Shown: positions 52,099 to 62,884, counted from the stretch's first letter. The stretch: DNA of 64,000 nucleotides from Pseudomonadota bacterium (GCA_963204905.1 CAUJJN010000192.1:40991-104990); one strand, 5' to 3'. A program made the numbers and translations. The notes: a model not told the origin generated them from the letters alone.

Positions 52099-53346
52099 TT
52101 ATCGCGCCCCTGACACAGGCGGAAGAGGGGAGATTGCCGCCGGCCGGGCTTGTCCGGCGAGGGCTGTCAGCGCCGCGGCAGGATCGGCAACCCGGTCACG
52201 CAATGCAATGGGACCGCAAACAATCGCGTAAAAGTCGAACGGGTGCGGCCGTTCGCTCGCCATGACGAACTGGAAGTGGACCCGAAAGAACCGCCAACGG
52301 AAACGGTTATAGTGGGCCGGATCGATCATGTCGCGAAACCGGATGGGCACCACGATCGGGTTGCGTTGCGCGGCGCCGACGTCGAGGCCGTGACCGGATA
52401 TCGGATCGAACGGATAGAAGTTCATCACGTCCTTGCGGGATTGGCAGTCGATCCAGTCGATCGCCTGCGTCACCGCCAGCTGCCGCAGGTGCTCGCGAAA
52501 CGGCTTCGAGGCCGGAAAGAAACCGACGATCGGCAGGTTGCCGCCCAACGTCAGCAGCACGATGCGCGGGCCGTGGCGTCCGAGGTCGGGATCAATTGCG
52601 AGCGCTCGCGCCACGATCTCGATGCCGAGAAACGAGCCGGAGCTATGGCCGACCACCATGATCTCCTCCGCGTCGCTGGTGCGCGCGATTTCGACCAGGT
52701 GCTGCGCGAAGCGATCGATCCGGCGATCCCATTCAGGGCGTTCGCGATGCGCGAACTGCCATGTGAAGATGGTGTCCGACATCAGGTAGAGCGCGTAGGT
52801 GCGTTTCTCTGTGTATTTCAGCAGCGCCCATAGCGTGCCGAAATACACCGCAATGATCGCCATCCATGTGAGGGATGTTGGCGCGCCGAGATAGCTCGTG
52901 ACGGCGGCCATGATCCACGCCGGCACAGCCGACCAGATTGCGAGATTCAGCAGCACGAAATGCGGATAGGTGATGAACATCCCGAAACGCCAGTGCGCTT
53001 TCCAGACGCGCGGGATGACTCCTGCGAAAAACGCGCGGCAATAAGTGGCGACTCCTTGCAGCGCCGTTTTCCAGATCGGAACGGCGAAATCGCCTTTGAT
53101 GAGATCCTCCCACCGCAGGAAATCGTAGTCGACGTGGGTGTGCCAGCCGTGGCCCTGCGTTTCGATTGACCACGACGTCATCGTGTCGTCGTTCGTGCTC
53201 CGCGGCCGGCCGACTTTTGCCTGCAAACCATAGAGAGCCGCGGACTTGCGCAGTTCGGTCCGGAACAGGCGATAATATTGCGCGAGCCCGCGGGGATCGT
53301 AACCCTGAACATAGATTACGCGGCGGCGTTGGACGCGCACGCTCAA
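52099..53346 (-). CDS. Alpha/beta-hydrolase-like membrane protein of unknown function
   Basis: RVIYVQGYDPRGLAQYYRLFR start; two or more TM segments; nucleophile-elbow-like EEIMVVGHSSGSFLGIEIV. Confidence 0.7.
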   Translation of the reverse strand: MSVRVQRRRVIYVQGYDPRGLAQYYRLFRTELRKSAALYGLQAKVGRPRSTNDDTMTSWSIETQGHGWHTHVDYDFLRWEDLIKGDFAVPIWKTALQGVATYCRAFFAGVIPRVWKAHWRFGMFITYPHFVLLNLAIWSAVPAWIMAAVTSYLGAPTSLTWMAIIAVYFGTLWALLKYTEKRTYALYLMSDTIFTWQFAHRERPEWDRRIDRFAQHLVEIARTSDAEEIMVVGHSSGSFLGIEIVARALAIDPDLGRHGPRIVLLTLGGNLPIVGFFPASKPFREHLRQLAVTQAIDWIDCQSRKDVMNFYPFDPISGHGLDVGAAQRNPIVVPIRFRDMIDPAHYNRFRWRFFRVHFQFVMASERPHPFDFYAIVCGPIALRDRVADPAAALTALAGQARPAAISPLPPVSGAR

Positions 53347-53548
53347 AACCCGGTTGGAAGGAGCGTAAGCGGCGGTCTGAAATTCCCGCTGCCGGACAAA
53401 GGAAATGCGTTCAGCAATCTGGCGCTCTTTTCGATTGAAAACAGGTGCTCGGCGCGGATGCTTGATACCGCATCCCCAGTAAAGCCGACATTGTCGTTAA
53501 ATCAAAGTCTCCGAACGATGATAGCGGGCTCGATTGTTGCGATGGTCG

Positions 53549-53803
53549 TTATGACGGAACATCGAGCGGCTCGGTGCCGCTGGGCTGGCCCTTGGCGTCG
53601 GTGGTGATTTTATCGACGCGCGCTTCAGCCTGGCGCAACAATTCCTCGCAGCGCCGCTTCAGGGCTTCGCCGCGCTCGTAGATTGTCACTGATTCCTCAA
53701 GCGCGACCTGACCGCCTTCGAGACGTGTGACGATCGATTCGAGCTCTTCCAGCGCGCGCTCGAAGCTCAGTTTCTTGATATCGGCATGGTTGGTGTCGGC
53801 CAT
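53549..53803 (-). CDS. xseB: Exodeoxyribonuclease VII small subunit
   Basis: LSFERALEELESIVTRLEGGQVALEESVTIYERGEALKRRCEELLRQAEARVDKI. Confidence 0.96.
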   Translation of the reverse strand: MADTNHADIKKLSFERALEELESIVTRLEGGQVALEESVTIYERGEALKRRCEELLRQAEARVDKITTDAKGQPSGTEPLDVPS

Positions 53804-53873
53804 GGTCAGGTTCCTGCAGGATGTCGGTCGCGTGCGATGATAAGGACAGGTGAGGACGGAATGTGGCGGAACG

Positions 53874-54803
53874 CTATTTTCCCATCAACGCCGTGACGTG
53901 CGCGGCGACAGATTCCTGCAAGCCTCGCAGATCGTAACCGCCTTCCAGCACGGAGACGACGCGGCCGCCCGCGCTTTTATCGGCGACATCCATCAGCCGG
54001 CGAGTCACCCAGCCGAAATCCTCCGCGTCGAGTTCGAGGGTGGCGAGCGGGTCGCGCCGATGGGCGTCGAATCCGGCGGAGATCACGATCAGTTCCGGTG
54101 CAAAGGCGGTGAGGCGCGGCAGGATCAGATCCTCGAAGGCGGAGCGGAATTGCACGCTGCCGTCGCCGGACATCAACGGCGCGTTGACGATGGTGTCGTG
54201 CTCGCCGCGCTCGGAGCGCGCGCCAGTGCCTGGAAAAAGCGGCATCTGATGCGTCGAGCAATACATCACGGTTGGGTCGGCCCAGAAAATATCCTGAGTG
54301 CCGTTGCCGTGATGCACGTCGAAATCCACAACGGCGACACGGCCGAGGCCGTGCTTGCGCTGCGCGTGGCGCGCGGCGATGGCGGCGTTATCGAAGAAGC
54401 AGAACCCCATCGGCTTGCCGATCTCGGCGTGATGGCCGGGCGGCCGGATCGCGACGAATGCATTGTCATGCGCACGCGCCAGCACGGCTTCGGTGGCGGC
54501 GATAGCGCCGCCCATCCCGCGCAAGATCGCCTCCCATGTGCCCGGCGACATCGAGGTGTCACCGTCGATGAAAGCGAATCCCTGAGTCGGCGCGATATGG
54601 CGCAGTTCGTCGATGAGGTGATCAGTGTGGCACAGCGCTGCTGCGTCAAGCGAGCCTTCCGGTGCAAGGGCGCGGACGAGGGTGCTGAAACGATCCTCGC
54701 CGAGCGTCGCCTCGATGGCGCGCAACCGGTCCGGGCATTCCGGATGTCCGGCCGGCATTACATGATCGAGGCATGCAGGATGGGTAACGAGAAGCGTGGT
54801 CAT
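53874..54803 (-). CDS. Histone deacetylase family protein (acetoin utilization/acetylpolyamine type)
   Basis: HPECPDRLRAIEATL; RPPGHHAE; VDFDVHHGNGTQDIF; SAGFDAHRRDPLATL. Confidence 0.94.
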   Translation of the reverse strand: MTTLLVTHPACLDHVMPAGHPECPDRLRAIEATLGEDRFSTLVRALAPEGSLDAAALCHTDHLIDELRHIAPTQGFAFIDGDTSMSPGTWEAILRGMGGAIAATEAVLARAHDNAFVAIRPPGHHAEIGKPMGFCFFDNAAIAARHAQRKHGLGRVAVVDFDVHHGNGTQDIFWADPTVMYCSTHQMPLFPGTGARSERGEHDTIVNAPLMSGDGSVQFRSAFEDLILPRLTAFAPELIVISAGFDAHRRDPLATLELDAEDFGWVTRRLMDVADKSAGGRVVSVLEGGYDLRGLQESVAAHVTALMGK

Positions 54804-54991
54804 TCAACGGTCCGCCGCGCCGGGGTGCGCGTGAGAGAATGGCCGATCTTAGAGGGTTTTCCGGGGGAGAGGAAACCGGTTTCGTTATCGAGAGTGGGAG
54901 AAACCATGAATTTCCAACTCAATAAATCGGTTGTTTTGCGGCAATGAACTTTGCGATATTCCGGGAAATCGGGAACATCCAGGACACTTTG

Positions 54992-55417
54992 ATGAGTGCA
55001 CAATCGGATCGCCAGGGGCAACGTGGCTTATCGGCTTTTCGCGCCATTCGTTCAATCGACTATACGGTCATTTTCGCGCGCGACATGGTTGGCATGCGGC
55101 ACTTCTATGAAAACATACTCGGGTTTCCGTTGATCCGAGAGCTTTCGCCGAAGTGGATCGAGTATCAGGTTGGCGGCAATACGTTGGCATTGGCGACGCC
55201 AAGCCGGACTGCGGCGGATGCTCCGACACCAGACGGCAGCGCCGCGCTTCAGCTTGCGTTCAAAGTCATGGCATCGGAGGTCGACCAGTGTGCCGATGAA
55301 CTTCTGGCCAATGGTGTCAAGTTACTTTCGCCGCCGACCAATCAGTCGTTCGGGCATCGAACGTTGTTCTTCCGTGATCCGGACGGCAACCTGCTCGAGA
55401 TATATGCAGAGATCTAG
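54992..55417 (+). CDS. VOC (glyoxalase/bleomycin resistance) family protein
   Basis: IDYTVIFARDMVGMRHFYENILGFPLIRE; GHRTLFFRDPDGNLLEIYAEI. Confidence 0.9.
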   Translation: MSAQSDRQGQRGLSAFRAIRSIDYTVIFARDMVGMRHFYENILGFPLIRELSPKWIEYQVGGNTLALATPSRTAADAPTPDGSAALQLAFKVMASEVDQCADELLANGVKLLSPPTNQSFGHRTLFFRDPDGNLLEIYAEI

Positions 55418-55435
55418 TTCGTTTTGTTCGTTCGA

Positions 55436-56197
55436 TCAGGCCTTCTTGCGCGCGAAGAAGGCCTTGAAGGCGTTGACTGCTTCCTGCGAACGCATGCGCT
55501 CGCCGAACAACGCGCTCTCGTGATCGATCCGCTCGATCAATTCCTCCGGCGAAGGCTTCAACAGCTTGCGGGAGATCGCGACCGCTTCCGCCGGTAGCGC
55601 GGAAATTTCACGGGCGACCTTCAGGGCTTGAGCGTCAGCTTCGCCCGCCGCGACCACGTCATTGACGAACCCGGCGTCGCGTCCTTCGTCGGCGTTGAGC
55701 GAACGGCCCATCACCAGTGTGGCGAAGGCGCGTTGATGACCGACGGCGCGCGGCATCAGAAGGCTTGATGCGCCTTCCGGCACCAGTCCGAGATGAATAA
55801 AGGGCGTGGAGAATTTTGCATTGGCGCTGGCAACGACGTAGTCGCAGTGAAACAGCATCGTGGTGCCGACGCCGATGGCGATACCGTCAACCGCCGCGAC
55901 CAGTGGCTTGGTGTTGCGCGCGAGCGCGTGCAGGAAGCCGAGCGCGGCGGAAGGGCGCGGTTTGTCGGCGCTGGCGGTGCCGCCTTTGAGAAAATCCTCG
56001 AGGTCGTTGCCGGCGGTGAACACGCCCTTGCCGCCGGTGAGGATGAGGCAACGGATCGCGGCGTTGTCCTGCGCGCTGTTGATCGCGACGGTGGTGGCCC
56101 GATACATATCCTGTGTCAGCGCATTCTTCTTGTCGGGGCGATTGAAGGCGATGACGCGCGTGGCCTCGGTGTCGGTCACGGTCAGATGGTCGGTCAT
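55436..56197 (-). CDS. Enoyl-CoA hydratase/isomerase family protein
   Basis: TRVIAFNRPDKKNALTQDMYRA; GGKGVFTAGNDLEDF; IAIGVGTTMLFHCDYVVAS; the ORF track start (56761) is too far upstream. Confidence 0.92.
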   Translation of the reverse strand: MTDHLTVTDTEATRVIAFNRPDKKNALTQDMYRATTVAINSAQDNAAIRCLILTGGKGVFTAGNDLEDFLKGGTASADKPRPSAALGFLHALARNTKPLVAAVDGIAIGVGTTMLFHCDYVVASANAKFSTPFIHLGLVPEGASSLLMPRAVGHQRAFATLVMGRSLNADEGRDAGFVNDVVAAGEADAQALKVAREISALPAEAVAISRKLLKPSPEELIERIDHESALFGERMRSQEAVNAFKAFFARKKA

Positions 56198-56267
56198 GAG
56201 GGGTCCTTTCGCGTCGGGGATTCTTGCGGCGAAACGGTGACGAAAATGTGCGGCCTTGGCGCCCGTT

Positions 56268-58052
56268 TCAGGCCAGCAAAATCGCGTCCGCCCCGAGCAC
56301 CGTTTCGGCGCTTTCAACCACCGTGCGTTCGAGCGAGGCGGCCTGCACCGCGACATTCTCGGCAAAGAACCGCGCCAGCGTGACGTAACGCTTCGGATCG
56401 CCGAACTGGTCGCCGCTGTCACGCGCCGCCATCGCCTCGCTGGCCAACATGCAGCCGCCGAGTGTCGAACCGAACAGGCGGAGATAGGGCGTCGCGCCCG
56501 CGAGGGCTTCGTTCGGCGCGGTGCCGAGGCGTTCGAGCAGCCAGCGGCTGGTGCGTTCGAGCGACTCCAGCGCCTCGCGCAGTTTCGCACCGGTCGGGCC
56601 GAACGCCGGATCGTTCGACGTTTCGACGCGCTTGACGATGTCGGACAATTCACCAAGCAGCGCCCACACCGACTCGCCGCCCTTGACGCCGAGCTTGCGC
56701 GTGACGAGGTCGATCGACTGGATGCCATTGGTGCCCTCGTAGATCGGTGTGATGCGGGCATCGCGCAGGTGTTGCGCCGCGCCGGTCTCCTCGATGAAGC
56801 CCATGCCGCCGTGAATCTGGACGCCGAGCGAAGCGACCTCGTTGCCGATGTCGGTGGAGAACGCCTTTGCGATCGGGGTGAGCAGAGCGCCGCGCGCGGC
56901 GGCGGCGGCGCGGACGGCGGGGTCCTTGGCGCGGGCGGCGACGTCCAACGCCACGGCGGTGGCGTAGCAGATCGTGCGCGCGGCCGCGGTCATCGCGCGC
57001 ATTTGCAGCAACATGCGCTTGATGTCCGGATGGACGATGATCGGATCGGGGCCGGTACTGGTCGAGCCGATGCCCTTGCCCTGCTTGCGTTCCTGCGCGT
57101 AGGCGAGGGCCTGCTGATAGGCGCGGTCGGCAAGGCCGACGCCTTGCAGGCCGACGCCGAGGCGCGCCTGATTCATCATCGTGAACATGCATTGCATCCC
57201 ACGATTTTCCTCGCCGATCAGGTATCCCACCGCGCCGCCGTTGTCGCCCATGGTCATGGTGCAGGTGGGGGAGGCGTGAATGCCGAGCTTGTGTTCAACG
57301 CCGGACGGATAGACATCGTTGCGCGCGCCGAGCGAGCCGTCGGCGTTGACAAGAAACTTCGGAATCAGGAACAGCGAAATGCCCTTGGTGCCGGCGGGTG
57401 CGTCCGGCAGGCGCGCCAGCACGAAATGAATGATGTTATCAGTCATGTCGTGGTCGCCGTAAGTGATGAAGATCTTGGTGCCGCTGATGCGATAGGTGCC
57501 GTCGCCGGCGCGCTCGGCGCGCGAGCGCAGCAGGCCGACGTCGGAGCCCGCGTGCGGCTCGGTCAATTGCATGGTGCCGGGCCATTCGCCGGAGATCAGC
57601 TTGGCGAGGTAGATGTTCTTCAACTCCGCGCTGCCGTGGGCGTCGAGCGCCTCGATGGCGCTGGCGGTCAACAGCGGGCACAGTTCGAACGCGATGTTCG
57701 CCGCGCTCCAGATTTCGGTGCAGGCGGCGTTGACCGCCCCCGGCAATCCCTGGCCGCCGAATTCCTCGCTGCCGGCGACTGCGTTCCAGCCCGCGGCGGT
57801 CCAGCGCTGATAGGCATCCGGCCAACCCGGCGCGGTGGTCACCTTGTTGTCGGCAAGCTTGACACCGTTCTGGTCGCCGACGCGGTTGAGCGGCGCCAGC
57901 ACGTCGCTCGCGAACTTGCCGGCTTCCTCCAGCACGGCAGCGGCGATGTCGGCGTCGTAATCGCCCAGATGGCCGGCGTCGACCGCGGCCTGCAAGCCAG
58001 CGCCGTGATTGAGGGCCAGCAGAATGTCGTTGATGGGCGCGCGATAGGTCAT
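56268..58052 (-). CDS. Acyl-CoA dehydrogenase with C-terminal extension (DmdC-like family)
   Basis: 594 aa from MTYRAPINDILLALNH; MQLTEPHAGSDVGLLRSRAE; ISGTKIFITYGDHDM; YEGTNGIQSIDLVTRKL. Confidence 0.92.
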   Translation of the reverse strand: MTYRAPINDILLALNHGAGLQAAVDAGHLGDYDADIAAAVLEEAGKFASDVLAPLNRVGDQNGVKLADNKVTTAPGWPDAYQRWTAAGWNAVAGSEEFGGQGLPGAVNAACTEIWSAANIAFELCPLLTASAIEALDAHGSAELKNIYLAKLISGEWPGTMQLTEPHAGSDVGLLRSRAERAGDGTYRISGTKIFITYGDHDMTDNIIHFVLARLPDAPAGTKGISLFLIPKFLVNADGSLGARNDVYPSGVEHKLGIHASPTCTMTMGDNGGAVGYLIGEENRGMQCMFTMMNQARLGVGLQGVGLADRAYQQALAYAQERKQGKGIGSTSTGPDPIIVHPDIKRMLLQMRAMTAAARTICYATAVALDVAARAKDPAVRAAAAARGALLTPIAKAFSTDIGNEVASLGVQIHGGMGFIEETGAAQHLRDARITPIYEGTNGIQSIDLVTRKLGVKGGESVWALLGELSDIVKRVETSNDPAFGPTGAKLREALESLERTSRWLLERLGTAPNEALAGATPYLRLFGSTLGGCMLASEAMAARDSGDQFGDPKRYVTLARFFAENVAVQAASLERTVVESAETVLGADAILLA

Positions 58053-58252
58053 GGCGTGGCACTCACGAGGTTGGAGACTGGCTGTCGTCTTCCCATGAAA
58101 CCACAGCCTTCTCAACACCCCCAAGGGGAAATTGCGGTGCGGAGAAACGGTCGCAGGATGGGGTGGGATCGATCGTGGACGGCATCATTGTAGGGCGCTG
58201 ACGCGATCGCGCCATCGATGTGCGGAGCGGGTCGTCGTCCGGTGCGAAGGTT

Positions 58253-59401
58253 CTACGCGGCCAGCCTGTCGAGGCTTGATGTTCGGACGCGGTTGCGCCC
58301 CTCGGACTTGGCGTCATAGAGCGCCTCGTCGGCACGGATCAGCAACGACTGCAAGGTCTCGTTGCCCGAGGAATACGAAATTCCGGCGCTGACGGTGGTG
58401 CGGATGAGGCCGCCCGTCGTCGGAATCGTCATCGCCTCGACCTGCTCCCGGATGCGTTCCGCGATGGCGGTGGGTGCGCGTGGGTTTTCATCGGAGATGA
58501 CGATGCAAAACTCCTCGCCGCCCATGCGCGCGGCAAGATCGGTCGGGCGAATGTTGGCGCGGATGAGTTCGGCGAACGCTTTCAGCGTCTGGTCGCCGCA
58601 GTCGTGGCCGAAGTGGTCGTTGATCTTCTTGAAGTAGTCGAGGTCCATCGCCACCAGCGCCGTTCCCGCAGGAACGGGAGCCGACGGATTTTGCAAGAAC
58701 GCCCGGCGGTTCATCAGCCCGGTGAGAGCGTCGGTCATGGCTTCGCGTTTGTGCCGGTTGGCGATGCGCGCCTGATTGAGCGCGAGCGACAAGGTGCCGA
58801 TGCTGGTCAAGCCGACGATGACGACAATGGAGTTGATGTCCTCGGCCCAGTTCGAGGGCCGCGCCGTCAGAACGTACTGCGCTTCGTGGAGCAGCGCATA
58901 ACCACACAGCACGAACGATAGCGAGACGATCAGATAGAGCGCAGCGTTAACCGACATGAGAACACGCGATTCCGCGCGGGCGGTCCAGTATTGATGGGCG
59001 GAAGCGAGCATCAGCACGCCGATCACGATGTTCCCCGCCATCGTGCCGATGCCGGAATAGCCCAGTGCGAAGGCAATGGCTGTCGAAAGACTGCCAAGAA
59101 CGACAATCGCCGCCGCCGAAAGCCATTCGGCGCGACCGGAGCAGAATTTCGCCGAGCCGACATGGAGCAGGCCGAAGCCGGCGATCAGAAACAGGAAGGA
59201 GACGAGCAGGAATGCGGCGTTGTAGCTCTCGACCACGCTTCCGAAGAAGGCGAGCCCGACCAGGATCAAGGCAATGCCGAGCGACCATTTCAGGAGGTGC
59301 GTTTGCCGGCGCGCGACGATCCACATCATGAACAGCGTCAATCCGAGCGAGGCGCCCGAAAAACCGATGGCGATGAGGATGGAGAATTGATCGAGAAGCA
59401 T
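58253..59401 (-). CDS. Membrane-bound diguanylate cyclase (GGDEF)
   Basis: N-terminal TM region; DALTGLMNRRAF; RPTDLAARMGGEEFCIV (GGEEF active site with an RxxD I-site 5 residues upstream). Confidence 0.94.
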   Translation of the reverse strand: MLLDQFSILIAIGFSGASLGLTLFMMWIVARRQTHLLKWSLGIALILVGLAFFGSVVESYNAAFLLVSFLFLIAGFGLLHVGSAKFCSGRAEWLSAAAIVVLGSLSTAIAFALGYSGIGTMAGNIVIGVLMLASAHQYWTARAESRVLMSVNAALYLIVSLSFVLCGYALLHEAQYVLTARPSNWAEDINSIVVIVGLTSIGTLSLALNQARIANRHKREAMTDALTGLMNRRAFLQNPSAPVPAGTALVAMDLDYFKKINDHFGHDCGDQTLKAFAELIRANIRPTDLAARMGGEEFCIVISDENPRAPTAIAERIREQVEAMTIPTTGGLIRTTVSAGISYSSGNETLQSLLIRADEALYDAKSEGRNRVRTSSLDRLAA

Positions 59402-59767
59402 GTGGGATGAAGCGCCGATGATGGAATTCGGCCGCTTTATACGTCATCGATCCTTACTGATCGAAACAAGACAAAGGCGTTCGCCGTGTAAGGTAATCAA
59501 ACCGTTTAACGGGGAGGCCGGATTTCGCATCATTCGCGGCGGACGCTATTCGGTAGCGCACCATGGTGAGCGATGCCGGACCGGTCGTTCTATTCTTGAG
59601 AACGCGGTCCGTTGGTTGCGATGTTGTCTTTGACTATCGATCCGCTGACATTCGTCCAGAATTCCCGTCATCGCATCGGCGCAGCCATGGACATGCGGGA
59701 CGACGGGGCGGCGCAACGCGGCCGCCGTCGCCACGGATCCCGGTTCGATTGGCGGAAATGCGTTCAG

Positions 59768-59953
59768 CTATTTGCCGGTGTTGTCTTCGACGGCCGCCCC
59801 GCCCGCGTTCTTCTGGATCGACGCGATGGCATCCTGCGCGGACTTCTTTTGCTTATAGCCTTCGGAGCCGAACATGATTTCCCCGTTGGGCGCCTTGAAG
59901 CGGAAACGGGTTTCGCCGGCCTTGTCGGTGTAGAGCTCGAATTTGTAAGCCAT
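59768..59953 (-). CDS. YegP family (DUF1508) small protein
   Basis: MAYKFELYTDKAGETRFRFKAPNGEIMFGSEGYKQKKSAQDAIASIQKN. Confidence 0.92.
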   Translation of the reverse strand: MAYKFELYTDKAGETRFRFKAPNGEIMFGSEGYKQKKSAQDAIASIQKNAGGAAVEDNTGK

Positions 59954-60103
59954 GGTATTTCCCCAGCCATTGCGTCAATTCCATAGCGTTGGCGATGGTG
60001 GTCGATGAGTCAAGCCGGTTGGTTCCCAAATACGGCTTCGATCGCCGGGACATCCTGGCACCCGGTGCGTCAGTGCCCGTTCGCCGTCAATGGGCATCAA
60101 TGC

Positions 60104-62884
60104 CTACGTCTTGATGGCGGCGTCCCGGCGCTCGCGTTTGCGCGCCATCAGCGCCAGAGCCGGCAGGTCCGTCATCGCTGCCGCGACGGGCAGCTTCCCG
60201 GTCCGCTCGGCGCGGTCGGGAGTATCGACGGTATAGGCGGATATATCGAGCGTGGCGTCAAACGCGGCGCGCGGCCAATGCCGTCCGCCCTCGGTGATCC
60301 CGGCAAAGCCACGGCCTACCGCGACGATCACGGCGTTGTCCTGATGTTCCCGCGCGTAGGCGATGATGTGATCGCGATCCGGACCTTCGACAACGAGGGG
60401 GTGATATGTCCCTTTGCTGAACACGTCTGGAAGCGCGCGGCGGATATCCAGCAACGTCTTCGTCCATGCCAGCTTGAGGTGGCCGTTTGTCCGGTTCTCG
60501 ACCAGCACAGGCCAGTCCATCGGCCCAGTCTGATCGAGGGCGGCGTCACGGGCGGCGAAATCGACCGGGCGGCGGTTGTCGGGATCGACCAGCGACAAAT
60601 CCCAGAACTCGGTGCCCTGATAAAAGTCGGGAATGCCCGGCATGGTCGTCTTCAGCGTGATCTGGCTGAGCGAATTCAGCGCGCCGAGCAGCGACAGCCG
60701 GCTCGCGAACGCCGTGATCGATTCGAGAAATTCCCGATTTGCATCGCCGAGAATGCGATCGAGAAAAACGGCCAGTCCGTTTTCGTAGGCGATGTTCGGG
60801 TTCAGCCAGCTTGTGTCCAGCTTGTTTTCGCGGGCAGCCTTGATCGCGTAGGCCTTGAAGCGTTCGGGAAACGATGAATCCCATGGCAGCGGCCACGCGC
60901 CGACCAGGCTCTGATACAACAGATACTCGAAGGCGGAGGAGGGGCTGCGATTGTCGTCGGCGTTCTGAATGAGCGGCCTGTTGATGCGTTTCCATCGCGC
61001 GACGCAGTCTCTCCATTCGCCGGCAAGCTCCGGAAGCGCGGTCAGGCGGGCCCGTGCATCCTCGCCACGCTTGGTGTCGTGGGTCGCGGTGGCGGTGAGG
61101 CCGTGCGGAAACGTTGTCTGGCGTTTCGACAGCGCCGCATGAAACGACGCCACGGAAACGCGGTGGCCGGCGGGATCGCCTCCCACTTCGTTGAGCGCGA
61201 GCAGGCGGGGATAGCGATAGAACGCGGTGTCTTCCAGCGATTTCGCCATCAAGGGTCCGGTGAACTGTTGAACCTTGAGCGCAAAGCGGCGAATGCGCGG
61301 CCTGCCGGTTGCTGCGCCCTCCGTTGCCGCCAGATCCATGGTGAGAACGCTGTAGAGGAAATCGAAGATACTGCGCTCCGCGCCGTGCCAATGCGCCCGT
61401 GCGCGCGCGATGGTCCGTTCGATGAGCGCGCGATCGCTCGGCGACGGCCCGTTGGCATCGATGTAGGTGCGATAGACCGGAAAGTGCAAGACATAAAGCT
61501 CGAGAGCCTGCCGCAAGCTGTCGGCGGAGAAGTCGCGCGTTGTGTAGTGGCCGTTCGCGATGCGGATCAGCAATTTCGTCAGCACGGTGAACTCGCTGAC
61601 GAGCAGGGTTTCGAGGACGCGGCGCTTGGACTCGAGAAGGACAGGCGGGAAGTCGGGCTTGATCCCGGCTGCGCGGTGGAGCGTGCCGTCGAGGCTGTCG
61701 AAGCCGGCGGCGTCGACGAGACCGCGCGTGATCATGTTCATCCACTCATAACCGGTGGTGCCATGGACACCCGCGAAACGCGGCAGCTCCTCGCCTTCTC
61801 CAAGGATTTTTTCGACCACCAGATAGAAGGGGCCGGGCGCGTTGGCGCGGGCGGTGCGGATCAGGCGTTGCAAGCGTTGACAATACTGCGCCGGATCGCT
61901 GAGACCATCGATGTGATCAAGCCGAAGGCCTTGAATACTGTTCTCGGCGATCAATCGCCGCACAAGCCGATGCGTTCTCTCGAAGGTCGCGATGTCCTCG
62001 ACGCGGAGACCGGCCAGATCGTTGACGTCGAAGAACCGGCGATAGTTGATATCGCTGGCGGCGAGACGCCAGTTGGCCAGCTTGTAGTGCTGACGTTCAA
62101 GCAGATGATGCAGCGCCGCGGTCTGCGGCGGCCGGTCGGGGCCGGCGCGATAGGCATCGAGCCCTCGATCGATGACTTCCCGCGCCCCGGCGAGACGGGA
62201 CAGTTCGCCCTTCATGTCCGGCGCTTGCGTGCGGTTCGGGCGTCGCAGCCCCTTGTAGCGCGACGCGATCGTCGCCAACTGCTGCCCGACCGCGGTATCG
62301 GCCGCCTGCGCTTCGTCGACGATCACGTTCAGGACTTCGCTATAGCGCTCCGGTGTGATCGGCAGTTTGTGCTCAAAATACCATGCCGAGAAACTGCCGG
62401 TCGCGGCGTCGAAACGCAGTTGAATGTCGCCTTGCTGGAGTGCGTTGCCGTAGGAAGTACCGAGGATCGGCAGCAACAGTCCGCCGCGCGCCCGGAACGC
62501 CAGCAGATCCCAATCGATATCGAACGAGGCCGCGAAGGGGGAGGACCGCCCCCATTCGAGGACGTCCAGCCACCACGGATTGTCGGAAAAGTGCACGCCC
62601 ATGTGGTTGGGAACGAAGTCGAGGATCAGTCCGAGATCTTCGCGTTTCAGGGCCGCGCTGAAACGCTTGAATCCCTCTTCGCCACCGAGTTCGGGATTGA
62701 CGGCATTGTGATCGACGACATCATAGCCGTGACTGCTGCCGTGCCGTGCCTTGAGAAACGGCGAAGTATAGACATGGCTGATGCCGAGCTTGTTGAGATA
62801 GGGCGCGATGGCTGCCGCCGCGTCGAAATTGAATTCGGCGGTGAGTTGCAGACGATAAGTCGCGCGCGGGATTGTCAGGAGCAT
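60104..62884 (-). CDS. treY: Malto-oligosyltrehalose synthase
   Basis: PRATYRLQLTAEFNFDAAAAIAPYLNKLGISHVYTSPFLKARHGSSHGYDVVDHNAVNPELGG; 926 aa. Confidence 0.96.
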   Translation of the reverse strand: MLLTIPRATYRLQLTAEFNFDAAAAIAPYLNKLGISHVYTSPFLKARHGSSHGYDVVDHNAVNPELGGEEGFKRFSAALKREDLGLILDFVPNHMGVHFSDNPWWLDVLEWGRSSPFAASFDIDWDLLAFRARGGLLLPILGTSYGNALQQGDIQLRFDAATGSFSAWYFEHKLPITPERYSEVLNVIVDEAQAADTAVGQQLATIASRYKGLRRPNRTQAPDMKGELSRLAGAREVIDRGLDAYRAGPDRPPQTAALHHLLERQHYKLANWRLAASDINYRRFFDVNDLAGLRVEDIATFERTHRLVRRLIAENSIQGLRLDHIDGLSDPAQYCQRLQRLIRTARANAPGPFYLVVEKILGEGEELPRFAGVHGTTGYEWMNMITRGLVDAAGFDSLDGTLHRAAGIKPDFPPVLLESKRRVLETLLVSEFTVLTKLLIRIANGHYTTRDFSADSLRQALELYVLHFPVYRTYIDANGPSPSDRALIERTIARARAHWHGAERSIFDFLYSVLTMDLAATEGAATGRPRIRRFALKVQQFTGPLMAKSLEDTAFYRYPRLLALNEVGGDPAGHRVSVASFHAALSKRQTTFPHGLTATATHDTKRGEDARARLTALPELAGEWRDCVARWKRINRPLIQNADDNRSPSSAFEYLLYQSLVGAWPLPWDSSFPERFKAYAIKAARENKLDTSWLNPNIAYENGLAVFLDRILGDANREFLESITAFASRLSLLGALNSLSQITLKTTMPGIPDFYQGTEFWDLSLVDPDNRRPVDFAARDAALDQTGPMDWPVLVENRTNGHLKLAWTKTLLDIRRALPDVFSKGTYHPLVVEGPDRDHIIAYAREHQDNAVIVAVGRGFAGITEGGRHWPRAAFDATLDISAYTVDTPDRAERTGKLPVAAAMTDLPALALMARKRERRDAAIKT

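Noticed and set aside
55436-56761. 441-aa extended version of the enoyl-CoA hydratase ORF
   Set aside because: N-terminal 188 aa is Arg/Ser-rich out-of-frame sequence of the neighbouring dehydrogenase; real start is at 56197
56256-58193. 645-aa + strand ORF antisense to the acyl-CoA dehydrogenase
   Set aside because: Shadow ORF; low-complexity R/A/G/D composition, while the minus strand encodes a clear dehydrogenase
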